Part shown: positions 25,491-33,622 of the stretch, in pieces | How positions within the stretch are numbered: the first letter of the stretch is position 1 | How the letters are laid out: every line of letters starts with the position of its first letter | NCBI GenBank assembly: GCA_014729795.1 | Contig: WJJI01000047.1 | Span: 1-54,916 of the forward strand | Direction: 5' to 3' | DNA length: 54,916 bases | Origin: Candidatus Moraniibacteriota bacterium | GTDB taxonomy: Bacteria; Patescibacteriota; Minisyncoccia; CAIUEV01; JAHKAQ01 | The notes under the pieces: model-generated | Seen by the model: only the letters and a program-made list of their open reading frames with translations | Databases searched by the model: none | Told to the model about the DNA's origin: nothing | Position numbers and translations under genes: made by a program

Positions 25491-26265
25491 AAAAACAGGA
25501 ACAATTCTAGATAAAATTTGTGAAGAAAAAATCAAACAAATAGGTTCTCTGAACCTGCTTCGATTTAGTAAGACCAAGACTGATAAGGGCAAGTTTTGTA
25601 ATGCGTTAAAAAAAGGGGGACTTTCTCTGATCGCGGAAATTAAAAAATCCTCTCCAAACCATAAAGGTAAATATATTAATAAAAATTTTAATTTTAAAAA
25701 AATACTGAAAATTTATAATGAATCAAATTGTGTAAACGCGATTTCTGTTATCACAGAGAAAAAATTTTTTTTAGGCAGTTTAAATTATTTTAAATTTGTT
25801 AAAAAAAATTCTAAAAAACCAATCTTAAGAAAAGATTTCATAATCCATCCATTTCAAGTGATTGAATCGGCTTGTTTAAAAGCTGATGCGATTTTATTAA
25901 TCGCCGCGATTTTAAAACAAAAACAATTAAATGATTTATACAACTTATCCATATCTCTTGGTTTGGATGTAATGGTTGAAGTTCATAATAAAAATGAATT
26001 AAATTCAGCTTTAAAGTTAAAACCAAAAATCATTGGCATTAATAATAGAGATTTAAAAACCATGAAAGTTGATATTAATAATTTTGTTAAACTTTCTAAA
26101 GATATACCTAAAAATATTATAAAAATTTCAGAGTCAGGGATTAACAACAGAAAAGATATTTTAAAATTAAAAAAAGCCGGTGCTGATGCGATTTTAGTGG
26201 GAACTTGTTTAATAGAGTCTGATAATATTGATCAAAAAATTAAACAATTGATGATTCAAACATGA
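25483..26265 (+). CDS. trpC: Indole-3-glycerol phosphate synthase
   Basis: TrpC closes the indole ring with loss of CO2 and water. The TIM barrel shows the catalytic Lys in LIAEIKKSSPNHKG and ILRKDFIIHPFQVIE, then INNRDL, ISESGINN and ADAILVGTCLI. Its 260 residues are normal, without a TrpF fusion. The gene ends in TGA overlapping the trpF start (ATGA), which shows UGA is a stop in this organism. The composition is very AT-rich. Confidence 0.94.
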   Translation: MYKKTGTILDKICEEKIKQIGSLNLLRFSKTKTDKGKFCNALKKGGLSLIAEIKKSSPNHKGKYINKNFNFKKILKIYNESNCVNAISVITEKKFFLGSLNYFKFVKKNSKKPILRKDFIIHPFQVIESACLKADAILLIAAILKQKQLNDLYNLSISLGLDVMVEVHNKNELNSALKLKPKIIGINNRDLKTMKVDINNFVKLSKDIPKNIIKISESGINNRKDILKLKKAGADAILVGTCLIESDNIDQKIKQLMIQT

Positions 26266-26912
26266 ATATAAAAATTAAATTATGTGGCTTTACTAATTTT
26301 GAAGACGTCAAGCAAGCCGTTGATTTAAAAGTTGATTATTTAGGTTTTATAGTAAATTACGATCAAAGTCCAAGAAATATTACTTTAAAAAAGTTAAAAT
26401 TTTTATTAAAAAAAATTAAGTTATACAAAACAAAATATAAAAAACCGAAAATTGTTTTAATCCTAATTAATCAAACTGAAAATAAGATTTATCAGATTTT
26501 AAACCAAGTAAGTGTTAATGTAATTCAATTTCACGGCAAGGAAACCCCGGAATTATGTAAAAAGTTAAAAAAACAAGTTGAAGTTTGGAAGGTTTTTAAT
26601 CCCGATGATAAATATGAACAAGTAATAAAATATAAAAAAAATATTGATAAATTCTTATTAGATGCCTCAAGATTAAAAGATAAGCAAGCCGATCAGAACG
26701 TAATCTTAAAAGACACCAAATTAATTCACAATTTACAAAATGAAAAACAGTTTGTTATTATAGCAGGAGGTTTAAACCAAAATAATATTATAAGAATAAT
26801 TAAAAAATTTAAACCTAATATGGTTGATATTTCTTCCGGTATTGAAATCTCTCCGGGCAGGAAGAGCAAAGAAAAAATCAAGAAAATTATAAAATTAATT
26901 AAAAAACAATGA
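26262..26912 (+). CDS. trpF: Phosphoribosylanthranilate isomerase
   Basis: TrpF isomerises phosphoribosylanthranilate to the carboxyphenylamino-deoxyribulose form. The N-terminal KLCGFTNFEDVKQAVD carries the catalytic Cys, and the catalytic Asp lies in FLLDASRLKDK; IAGGLNQNNI and VDISSGIEISPGRKS close the barrel. Its 216 residues are normal. The gene overlaps both neighbours through ATGA junctions. It is more diverged and Lys/Ile-rich than its neighbours, as expected for an AT-rich genome. Confidence 0.93.
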   Translation: MNIKIKLCGFTNFEDVKQAVDLKVDYLGFIVNYDQSPRNITLKKLKFLLKKIKLYKTKYKKPKIVLILINQTENKIYQILNQVSVNVIQFHGKETPELCKKLKKQVEVWKVFNPDDKYEQVIKYKKNIDKFLLDASRLKDKQADQNVILKDTKLIHNLQNEKQFVIIAGGLNQNNIIRIIKKFKPNMVDISSGIEISPGRKSKEKIKKIIKLIKKQ

Positions 26913-28168
26913 AAAATATCAAAAACATATTTATCAAAACCAAGTATGATTCAGATAATTTGGGTCATTTTGGAAAACTAGGAGGAAGATACGCGCCCGA
27001 GATGCTAATTCCGGCCTTAGAAGAACTGGAAACCGCTTTTAATAAAGCCAAAAAAGATCCGGAATTCCAAAAAGAATTAATGGATTTATATGAAAATTAT
27101 GATGGTCGGCCCACCCCTCTTTATTACGCAAAAAATTTAACCAAAAAATTAGGCGGCGCGAGAATATTTATAAAAAATGAAGGCCTAAACCATACCGGAG
27201 CCCATAAAATGAACCATTCTTTGGGTCAAGCTTTACTTGCAAAAAGAATGGGCAAGAAAAGATTAATAGCTGAAACAGGCGCGGGCCAACATGGTCTAGC
27301 CACCGCTACGGTTGCTGCCAAGTTTGGTTTTGATTGTACCATTTTTATGGGTAAAGTGGATTACGAGAGACAACGCCCCAATGTTTTTTGGATGGAGCAG
27401 TTGGGCGCCGAGGTGGTTCAGGTACTACATGGTACGCAGCGGCTTAAAGATGCGGTAACAGCCACGCTACAAGATTGGATTGCGAATGTTGATAACACTT
27501 ACTATCTGCTTGGCTCGGTACTTGGACCTCATCCATATCCTTCAATGGTTCGTGATTTCCAAACAATAGTAGGGCTGGAGGTTAAACAGCAGTTAAAGGA
27601 AAATTATAATATTAATCAGCCTGATTATATTATCGCCTGTGTTGGCGGAGGCAGTAATGCTATAGGAATTTTTCATCCATTTTTAGATGACAAAAAGGTA
27701 AAATTAATCGGGGTAGAAGCTGGAGGAAAGGGAGTAAAAAAAATTGGCGATCATGCCTCGAGGTTACAAAAAAATCCTAAAATTGGAGTCGTGGAAGGTT
27801 ATAAATCTTATTTTATTCAGGATCAAGATGGTCAAATTCAGGATACTCATAGCATTTCAGCCGGACTTGATTATTCGGGGATTGGGCCTCAACACGGCTT
27901 GCTTTTTCAAAAAAATCGAGTTGAATATCATTATGCCACGGATAAAGAAGTTATTAAGGCTTTTAAGATCCTAGCTAAACAAGAAGGCATTATTCCGGCC
28001 TTGGAAAGCTCCCACGCGGTAGCCGAAGCGGTAAAAACAGCTCCTAAGCTTTCTAAAAATAAAGTGATTGTAGTGAATTTATCAGGACGAGGAGAGAAAG
28101 ATATTTTCATTGTGGCTAAAGCGCTTAAAGATAAAAAATGGCAAAGCTTTTTAAAAACTCAAATTTAA
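26909..28168 (+). CDS. trpB: Tryptophan synthase beta chain
   Basis: TrpB condenses indole with serine using pyridoxal phosphate. The Schiff-base Lys is in NHTGAHKMNHSLGQ, the PLP-phosphate loop is GGGSNAIG, and SGRGEKDIF is the C-terminal motif. GRPTPLYYA, AETGAGQHG and GAEVVQV are typical of the TrpB1 type that works with TrpA. Its length of 419 is slightly long because of the N-terminus. It is separated from trpA by 4 nt. Confidence 0.96.
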   Translation: MKNIKNIFIKTKYDSDNLGHFGKLGGRYAPEMLIPALEELETAFNKAKKDPEFQKELMDLYENYDGRPTPLYYAKNLTKKLGGARIFIKNEGLNHTGAHKMNHSLGQALLAKRMGKKRLIAETGAGQHGLATATVAAKFGFDCTIFMGKVDYERQRPNVFWMEQLGAEVVQVLHGTQRLKDAVTATLQDWIANVDNTYYLLGSVLGPHPYPSMVRDFQTIVGLEVKQQLKENYNINQPDYIIACVGGGSNAIGIFHPFLDDKKVKLIGVEAGGKGVKKIGDHASRLQKNPKIGVVEGYKSYFIQDQDGQIQDTHSISAGLDYSGIGPQHGLLFQKNRVEYHYATDKEVIKAFKILAKQEGIIPALESSHAVAEAVKTAPKLSKNKVIVVNLSGRGEKDIFIVAKALKDKKWQSFLKTQI

Positions 28169-28172
28169 TAAT

Positions 28173-28946
28173 ATGAACAAAATTTTAACTCAACTGCAAA
28201 AAATTAAAAAAGAAAACCGTTTAGGAATTATGACACATATTGTCGCAGGATATCCTAGCTTGCAAAAAAGTGAAAAATTACTTTTAACCATGGCCGAAGC
28301 CGGAGTTGATTTTATAGAAATGCAAATACCTTTTTCCGACCCCATGGCTGATGGCCCAACAATCATGAAAGCAAATAAAGTAGCTCTTAATAATAAAACA
28401 AAAATTAAAGATGCCTTAGATTTAATGAGCAAACTAACAAAGAAGATTGATATCCCCTTATTATTTATGGGATATTTTAATACAATTTATAATTATGGTT
28501 TGGAAAAATTTTGTCTTGACGCTAATCAAGCAGGTTGTTCCGGTCTTATTTTTCCAGATATTCCACTTGATGAAGAACAACAAGAAAATTATATTGAAAT
28601 TGTTAGGAAGAATGATTTAATCGATATAAGATTACTCTCACCCGCGTCAACACAAGATCGTATTAAAAAAAATGCTAGATTAGCCAAAGGATTTGTATAT
28701 TTTGTGGCAAGAAAAGGAGTTACGGGTTCTGAAAAATCTTTAGATAAATCTTTAGAAAAAAACTTAAACAAAATAAAAAAACATCTTAAAACCCCAATCG
28801 CGGTCGGTTTTGGAATCTCGGAAAAAGCTCATTTAAATGCTTTAAAAGGAAAAGCGGAAATTGCCGTTATCGGTAGCGCTTTATTAAATCAATATAACGA
28901 TAAAGGAATTACCGGAGTTAAGAATTTTTTGAAAAAGATTGGATAA
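28173..28946 (+). CDS. trpA: Tryptophan synthase alpha chain
   Basis: TrpA cleaves indole-glycerol phosphate, releasing indole into the tunnel to TrpB. The catalytic Glu and Asp are in FIEMQIPFSDPMADGP, and the phosphate-binding segments are VARKGVTGSE, VGFGISE and AVIGSALL. Its 257 residues are normal. It is the last gene of the complete trpEGDCFBA set. No clear terminator follows. Confidence 0.95.
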   Translation: MNKILTQLQKIKKENRLGIMTHIVAGYPSLQKSEKLLLTMAEAGVDFIEMQIPFSDPMADGPTIMKANKVALNNKTKIKDALDLMSKLTKKIDIPLLFMGYFNTIYNYGLEKFCLDANQAGCSGLIFPDIPLDEEQQENYIEIVRKNDLIDIRLLSPASTQDRIKKNARLAKGFVYFVARKGVTGSEKSLDKSLEKNLNKIKKHLKTPIAVGFGISEKAHLNALKGKAEIAVIGSALLNQYNDKGITGVKNFLKKIG

Positions 28947-29075
28947 AATCAAAAATATCTTGGGTCGGTTAAACTAAATTTTTGAAATTTTAGCTTATTT
29001 TTATTAATTTTATTAACTAATTTTCATGTTAACTAATAAATTTAGGAAGGCGGACTTTAACTATAATGAAAGGCC

Positions 29076-29103
29076 TTGAAAAAAATTAAAAAAAGGTTAG
29101 AAT
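29076..29103 (+). promoter_or_regulatory. Putative promoter of the pnt operon
   Basis: TTGAAA (29076-29081) and TAGAAT (29098-29103) are 16 bp apart, about 80 nt before the pntAA start codon. Confidence 0.55.
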
Positions 29104-29183
29104 AAAAATTAAAATGTATAAATCGATAAGAAAATAGGAAGCTTAATCCAGCGGTTGGCAATAATCGAACTCAACTAATAAAA

Positions 29184-30362
29184 ATGCAAGATCAAGAAAA
29201 AAAACCAGAGAACAAGAATAAACTTAAGCTTTTAGTATTGAAAGAGCAAAATCAGGAAGAAAACAGAGTTGCGTTAAATCCAAAAACCGCTCAGGAATTG
29301 AAACGGAAAGGCTTTGAAATAATGATCGAACAAGGCGCGGGAGAAAAAAGTTTTTTCCAAGATAAAGCTTATGAAAAATTAGGCATGGAAGTAATTAAAC
29401 GGGCGGAAGTAGCAGCTTCTCAAGCTGATGTTGTAATAGCTATTAACGGGCCAGCTGATTACAAAATTGAGGTGTTGAAAAATATTAAACAAAATAGCTA
29501 TTGGATTTCTTCTTTTACTCCCAATAAACATTTGGAAGTAATCAAAAAACTGAATTTGAGGCAAATTGGAGTGTTTTGTTTGAATTTGATACCCAGAATA
29601 ACTCGGGCACAAAATATGGATGTTTTAAGTTCGCAAAGTAATCTAGCCGGTTATAAAGCCGTGATTCATGGCGCTTATTATCTAAAAAAAGCTTTCCCAT
29701 TAATGATGACCGCGGCAGGAACCATAAATCCGGCTAAAGTAGTGGTATTGGGAGCCGGGGTAGCGGGCTTGCAAGCAATTGCAACCGCTAAAAGACTTGG
29801 GGCTCAAGTAGAGGCCTCTGATGTTCGAGCTTCAACCAAAGAGCAAGTAGAGAGCCTGGGAGCAAAATTTATTCAAGTGCCAATTGAAGAATCCATGGAG
29901 GATGAGAAAGGTTATGCAAAGGAAGCCGATGAAGATTTCTTAAAAAAACAAGCCCTTGAGGTAGCTAAAAGAATTAAGCAAGCGGATGTTGTGATTACCA
30001 CGGCTTTAGTGCCGGGCAAAAAGGCTCCGATTTTAATTACTCAGGAGATGGTAAAATCAATGCAGCCGGGTTCAGTGATAGTTGATATGGCCGCGGTCAT
30101 GGGCGGGAATTGCGAGTTAACTCAGCCGGACCAAGTTAATCAGAAACATCAAGTCACGATAGTAGGGGATACCAATTTACCATCCGGAGTTGCTCAGCAC
30201 GCAAGCAAGGTTTATGCTAAAAATATTCAAGCATTTCTTGAAGAAATTGCTCCAAAAGGCGAGTTAAAAATTGATTTGGAAAATGAAATAATAAAACAAA
30301 CCCTTTTAGCGGATAAAGGAGAGATCCTACATTCTGAGCTAAAAGGCTTATTATCCAATTAA
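29184..30362 (+). CDS. pntAA: NAD(P) transhydrogenase, alpha-1 subunit (NAD-binding dI)
   Basis: This soluble dI domain binds NAD(H) in proton-translocating transhydrogenase, which reduces NADP+ with NADH at the expense of the proton gradient. It has the alanine-dehydrogenase/PNT N-terminal fold (LKEQNQEENRVALNPKTAQELKRKG) and the Rossmann motif VVVLGAGVAGLQAIATAKRLGA with the Asp of VEASDVR. PGSVIVDMAAVMGGNCELT is also conserved. The 392-residue split form is typical of bacteria in which PntA is divided. It is followed at 10 nt by pntAB. Confidence 0.94.
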   Translation: MQDQEKKPENKNKLKLLVLKEQNQEENRVALNPKTAQELKRKGFEIMIEQGAGEKSFFQDKAYEKLGMEVIKRAEVAASQADVVIAINGPADYKIEVLKNIKQNSYWISSFTPNKHLEVIKKLNLRQIGVFCLNLIPRITRAQNMDVLSSQSNLAGYKAVIHGAYYLKKAFPLMMTAAGTINPAKVVVLGAGVAGLQAIATAKRLGAQVEASDVRASTKEQVESLGAKFIQVPIEESMEDEKGYAKEADEDFLKKQALEVAKRIKQADVVITTALVPGKKAPILITQEMVKSMQPGSVIVDMAAVMGGNCELTQPDQVNQKHQVTIVGDTNLPSGVAQHASKVYAKNIQAFLEEIAPKGELKIDLENEIIKQTLLADKGEILHSELKGLLSN

Positions 30363-30372
30363 AATTAAAATT

Positions 30373-30660
30373 ATGGATATAGAGATTCTATTTTTAACTA
30401 TAACAATTTTCGTTCTGGCGATTTTTGTGGGATTTGAGTTAATTACTAAGGTGCCTCCGACTTTGCATACACCTTTAATGTCCGGAGCAAATGCGATATC
30501 GGGCATTACTATAGTGGGAGCACTCTTGCAAATTCCTAACGCTCAACCCACAACTGCCAATATTTTAGCATTTATTGCTTTGATTTTAGCAACTATTAAT
30601 GTAATTGGCGGTTTTATGGTTACTGACAAAATGTTGGCCATGTTTAAGAAGAAAAAATAA
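30373..30660 (+). CDS. pntAB: NAD(P) transhydrogenase, alpha-2 subunit (membrane)
   Basis: The 95-residue protein has about three membrane helices and forms the first half of the dII proton channel. The sequence ELITKVPPTLHTPLMSGANAISGI is the hallmark of this subunit. It lies between pntAA and pntB with only 4 nt before the pntB ATG. Confidence 0.94.
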   Translation: MDIEILFLTITIFVLAIFVGFELITKVPPTLHTPLMSGANAISGITIVGALLQIPNAQPTTANILAFIALILATINVIGGFMVTDKMLAMFKKKK

Positions 30661-30664
30661 AACT

Positions 30665-32077
30665 ATGGAGATATTTATTAAAATTTTATATGTTGTAGCC
30701 GCGGTATTATTTATCTTTGGTATTAAGTTATTGAGTCAGGTTAAATCCGCTAAAAAAGGTAACTTAATTTCAGCCTTGGGAATGTTAACCGCGGTGATTG
30801 CTATTTTATTAAAAATGAATTTCATTACTGGCACAATTGGTTTAAGTACCATAATTGCCGGTTTGGTAGTTGGAGGATTAATTGGTTTAATCCTGGCAAG
30901 GCAAGTACCAATGACGGCTATGCCGGAATTGGTAGCGGTTTTTAACGGAGTTGGCGGTGGAGCTTCGGCAATGGTTGCTTTATCGTTTTTATACGCTAAC
31001 AAGGGTGGCTCTTTGGAAACCGTAACCGCTGTAACTGTTGTTTTGAGCTTAATTATAGGAACTTTGACTTTTTCCGGCAGTATTATTGCTTTTTTAAAGT
31101 TAAAAGGCTGGATTAAAGGCGAGCCAATTGTTTTCTTGGGAAACAATTACTTAAATTTAGCTTTGCTTTTGGGAATTTTTTATTTTGCTTTTCAGGCAAT
31201 TAGTTTAAGCATAATAAATATAAATGAACAAAGTTTATTGAAGTTTTTTATCCTCATGGGTTTAGCTTTGGTTTTGGGGGTCTTATTAGTAACGCCAATA
31301 GGTGGAGCTGATATGCCAGTGGTGATTTCTTTGTTAAATTCTTATTCCGGTCTAGCCGCGGCTTCAACCGGTTTTGTGTTAAATAATTTAGTTTTAATTA
31401 TTAGCGGTTCTTTGGTGGGAGCATCTGGAATTATTTTAACCAAAATAATGTGTAAAGCCATGAACCGATCATTAAGTAATGTACTCTTTGGAGGTTTTGG
31501 TCAAGCAGATTCATCATCTCAGCAGGGCCAAAGCGGTGAATATGAAAATGTTAAAGCTACCAGCGCTCAAGAGGTCGCCATGTTGCTTGAATCGGTCAAA
31601 AATGTGGTTATTATACCCGGTTATGGTTTGGCCGTAGCTCAAGCACAACACGCAGTACAAGAATTGACAACCTTATTGGAAAAAAGAGGGGTAGAAGTCA
31701 AATTTGCAATCCATCCAGTAGCCGGTCGAATGCCGGGTCATATGAATGTCTTACTAGCTGAAGCCAACATTGATTACGATAAATTGAAAGACTTGGATGA
31801 AATTAATAATGAATTCAAGAATACCGATTTTGTCTATGTAATAGGAGCTAATGACGTGGTTAATCCAGCAGCAATTGAAGACGAGCAAAGCCCAATTTAT
31901 GGTATGCCAATTTTAAACGCTCACGAAGCTGGTACGGTAGTAATCGTGAAAAGAAGTTTAAGTCCGGGTTTTGCAAATATTAAAAACGGTTTGTTTGAAA
32001 GAAGTAATAGCTTAATGTATTTTGAAGACGCAAAAAAAGCTACCGAAGATATCATCAAAGAACTAAAAGAGTTATGA
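30665..32077 (+). CDS. pntB: NAD(P) transhydrogenase, beta subunit (membrane dII + NADP-binding dIII)
   Basis: PntB completes the proton channel and carries the NADP(H) site. About nine membrane helices occupy residues 1-270, including RQVPMTAMPELVAVFNGVGGGAS. The C-terminal dIII has VVIIPGYGLAVAQAQHAVQEL, HPVAGRMPGHMNVLLAEA and YVIGANDVVNPAA. The ORF track starts 20 codons upstream (30605) inside pntAB; the ATG at 30665 gives the expected N-terminus and 470 residues. The operon supplies NADPH and implies that the cell maintains a proton-motive force. Confidence 0.95.
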   Translation: MEIFIKILYVVAAVLFIFGIKLLSQVKSAKKGNLISALGMLTAVIAILLKMNFITGTIGLSTIIAGLVVGGLIGLILARQVPMTAMPELVAVFNGVGGGASAMVALSFLYANKGGSLETVTAVTVVLSLIIGTLTFSGSIIAFLKLKGWIKGEPIVFLGNNYLNLALLLGIFYFAFQAISLSIININEQSLLKFFILMGLALVLGVLLVTPIGGADMPVVISLLNSYSGLAAASTGFVLNNLVLIISGSLVGASGIILTKIMCKAMNRSLSNVLFGGFGQADSSSQQGQSGEYENVKATSAQEVAMLLESVKNVVIIPGYGLAVAQAQHAVQELTTLLEKRGVEVKFAIHPVAGRMPGHMNVLLAEANIDYDKLKDLDEINNEFKNTDFVYVIGANDVVNPAAIEDEQSPIYGMPILNAHEAGTVVIVKRSLSPGFANIKNGLFERSNSLMYFEDAKKATEDIIKELKEL

Positions 32078-32184
32078 ACCAACATTAAACTTAAAATTTT
32101 ACGGAAAAAACTAAGATAACCAAGTATATTATTATTTCATACTATATCTTATAAAAGCTTATATTTAGTCCCAATATACTATTA

Positions 32185-32213
32185 TTGACATCGTAACACA
32201 ATTAAATTAGAAT
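32185..32213 (+). promoter_or_regulatory. Promoter of the acl-acn operon
   Basis: A perfect TTGACA (32185-32190) and TAGAAT (32208-32213) are separated by exactly 17 bp. Transcription would start near 32220, giving a leader of about 113 nt before aclB. Confidence 0.7.
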
Positions 32214-32332
32214 GGCAGTCAATATACATTGAAATTAGAAAATATTACTCTCTTTTTTCCTTATTTTAAAAAATTAGAAATTTAAATACAGTTAAAACTC
32301 ATTAAGATAATAATTATAAAAAAGTAAAAAAT

Positions 32333-33607
32333 ATGGCCCAAGTTGGCATAAGAGAATTCCACGGTAAAAAAATCATATATCAAGCATTAGAGAAATGCAA
32401 TGAATTTAAGAAATTCAAGCAAAAGAAACTAGCATTATATAATGTTGATAATTCCTGGCAAGCTCTTATAAAAAACAATCAATGGTTAAAAAACAAGCAT
32501 AATTTAGTAGTGAAGCCGGATCAGCTATTTGGTAAAAGAGGTAAAAATAATCTAATCGGAATAAGATTAAACCTGAACCAAGTCCGAGAGTGGATAAAAC
32601 AAAAATCAGCAAAGCCAATAAAGATTGGCCAAAACCAAGATCGGTTGACTCACTTTTTAATTGAACCTTTTGTAAAACATGAACAAGAATTTTATGTATC
32701 AATAACCCAGAGAAGGGATTGCGATGAAATCGGTTTTTCGGTTCAGGGAGGGGTTGAAATAGAAAAAAATTGGAAACAGGTAAAAAAAATTAAAATCGAT
32801 TTGTTGGATTTTGAAAAAGACCTAAAAGCAATCCAAAGGCTTTTGGTAAAGGTTGACGCAAAAAATAAAAAAATTATCAATCAATTCATAGTTCAACTTT
32901 ATAAAGTTTTCAAGAAATATCATTTTACTTTTTTGGAAATCAACCCATTTACGATCACCAACCAAGGTATTGAAATATTAGACTTGGTTTTGAAGCTTGA
33001 CGACACTGCGAGTTTTGAGTGTAAAAATTTATGGGGAGACTTAGAATTTCCAGTACCGTTTGGTCGTACTATTTCAGAGGCCGAAGCCTATATAAAAAGC
33101 TTAGACCAAAAAACCGGCGCTTCTTTGAAGTTAATTATGCTTAATCCAAAAGCCAAGATTTGGACAATGGTAGCCGGGGGTGGAGCAAGCGTGATCTATG
33201 CCGACACAATAACCGATTTGAAGCTAGGCCAGGAGATGGCAAACTATGGAGAATACAGTGGAGATCCAACCACTAATGAGACTTATGAATACGCCAAAAC
33301 ATTATTTAGCCAAATGATCAAGCATAAATTAACTGGCAATAAAGCCTTGATTATCGGCGGAGGTATTGCTAATTTTACCGATGTAGCAAAAACATTTTCC
33401 GGGATCATTATGGCCCTGGATGATTTTCAAGAGGCATTTAAGCAACATAAAGTTAAAATATTTGTTCGTCGTGGCGGGCCAAATTATGAACAAGGATTAA
33501 AAGAAATTGAAAAAGCAGCCAAGGAGTTTGGTTTAGATATAGAAGTACATGGCCCCGGGACTCATATGACTGAAGTGGTGAAACTTGCTTTAAATTATAT
33601 TCAATAA
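32333..33607 (+). CDS. aclB: ATP-citrate lyase, small subunit (ATP-grasp/CoA-ligase beta part)
   Basis: With AclA this forms ATP-citrate lyase, which turns citrate, CoA and ATP into acetyl-CoA, oxaloacetate, ADP and phosphate. The 424 residues match the N-terminal half of animal ACLY: VKPDQLFGKRGK, LIEPFV, FTFLEINPF, WGDLEFPVPFGR, IWTMVAGGGASVIYADT, ANYGEYSGDPT and FVRRGGPNYEQG are nearly word-for-word family motifs. The ATP-grasp fold binds ATP, and the second part belongs to the succinyl-CoA-synthetase beta type. AclA follows after 15 nt, the aclBA order of green sulfur bacteria. Confidence 0.95.
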   Translation: MAQVGIREFHGKKIIYQALEKCNEFKKFKQKKLALYNVDNSWQALIKNNQWLKNKHNLVVKPDQLFGKRGKNNLIGIRLNLNQVREWIKQKSAKPIKIGQNQDRLTHFLIEPFVKHEQEFYVSITQRRDCDEIGFSVQGGVEIEKNWKQVKKIKIDLLDFEKDLKAIQRLLVKVDAKNKKIINQFIVQLYKVFKKYHFTFLEINPFTITNQGIEILDLVLKLDDTASFECKNLWGDLEFPVPFGRTISEAEAYIKSLDQKTGASLKLIMLNPKAKIWTMVAGGGASVIYADTITDLKLGQEMANYGEYSGDPTTNETYEYAKTLFSQMIKHKLTGNKALIIGGGIANFTDVAKTFSGIIMALDDFQEAFKQHKVKIFVRRGGPNYEQGLKEIEKAAKEFGLDIEVHGPGTHMTEVVKLALNYIQ

Positions 33608-33622
33608 ATTAATAATTTTTTA

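Noticed and set aside
26262-26912. Possibility of genetic code 25 (UGA as glycine) as in Gracilibacteria
   Set aside because: trpC and trpF both end in TGA within ATGA overlaps and all ORFs read correctly in code 11.
30605-30664. Upstream start of pntB given in the ORF track
   Set aside because: It falls inside pntAB and adds 20 residues foreign to PntB; the ATG at 30665 gives the expected N-terminus.
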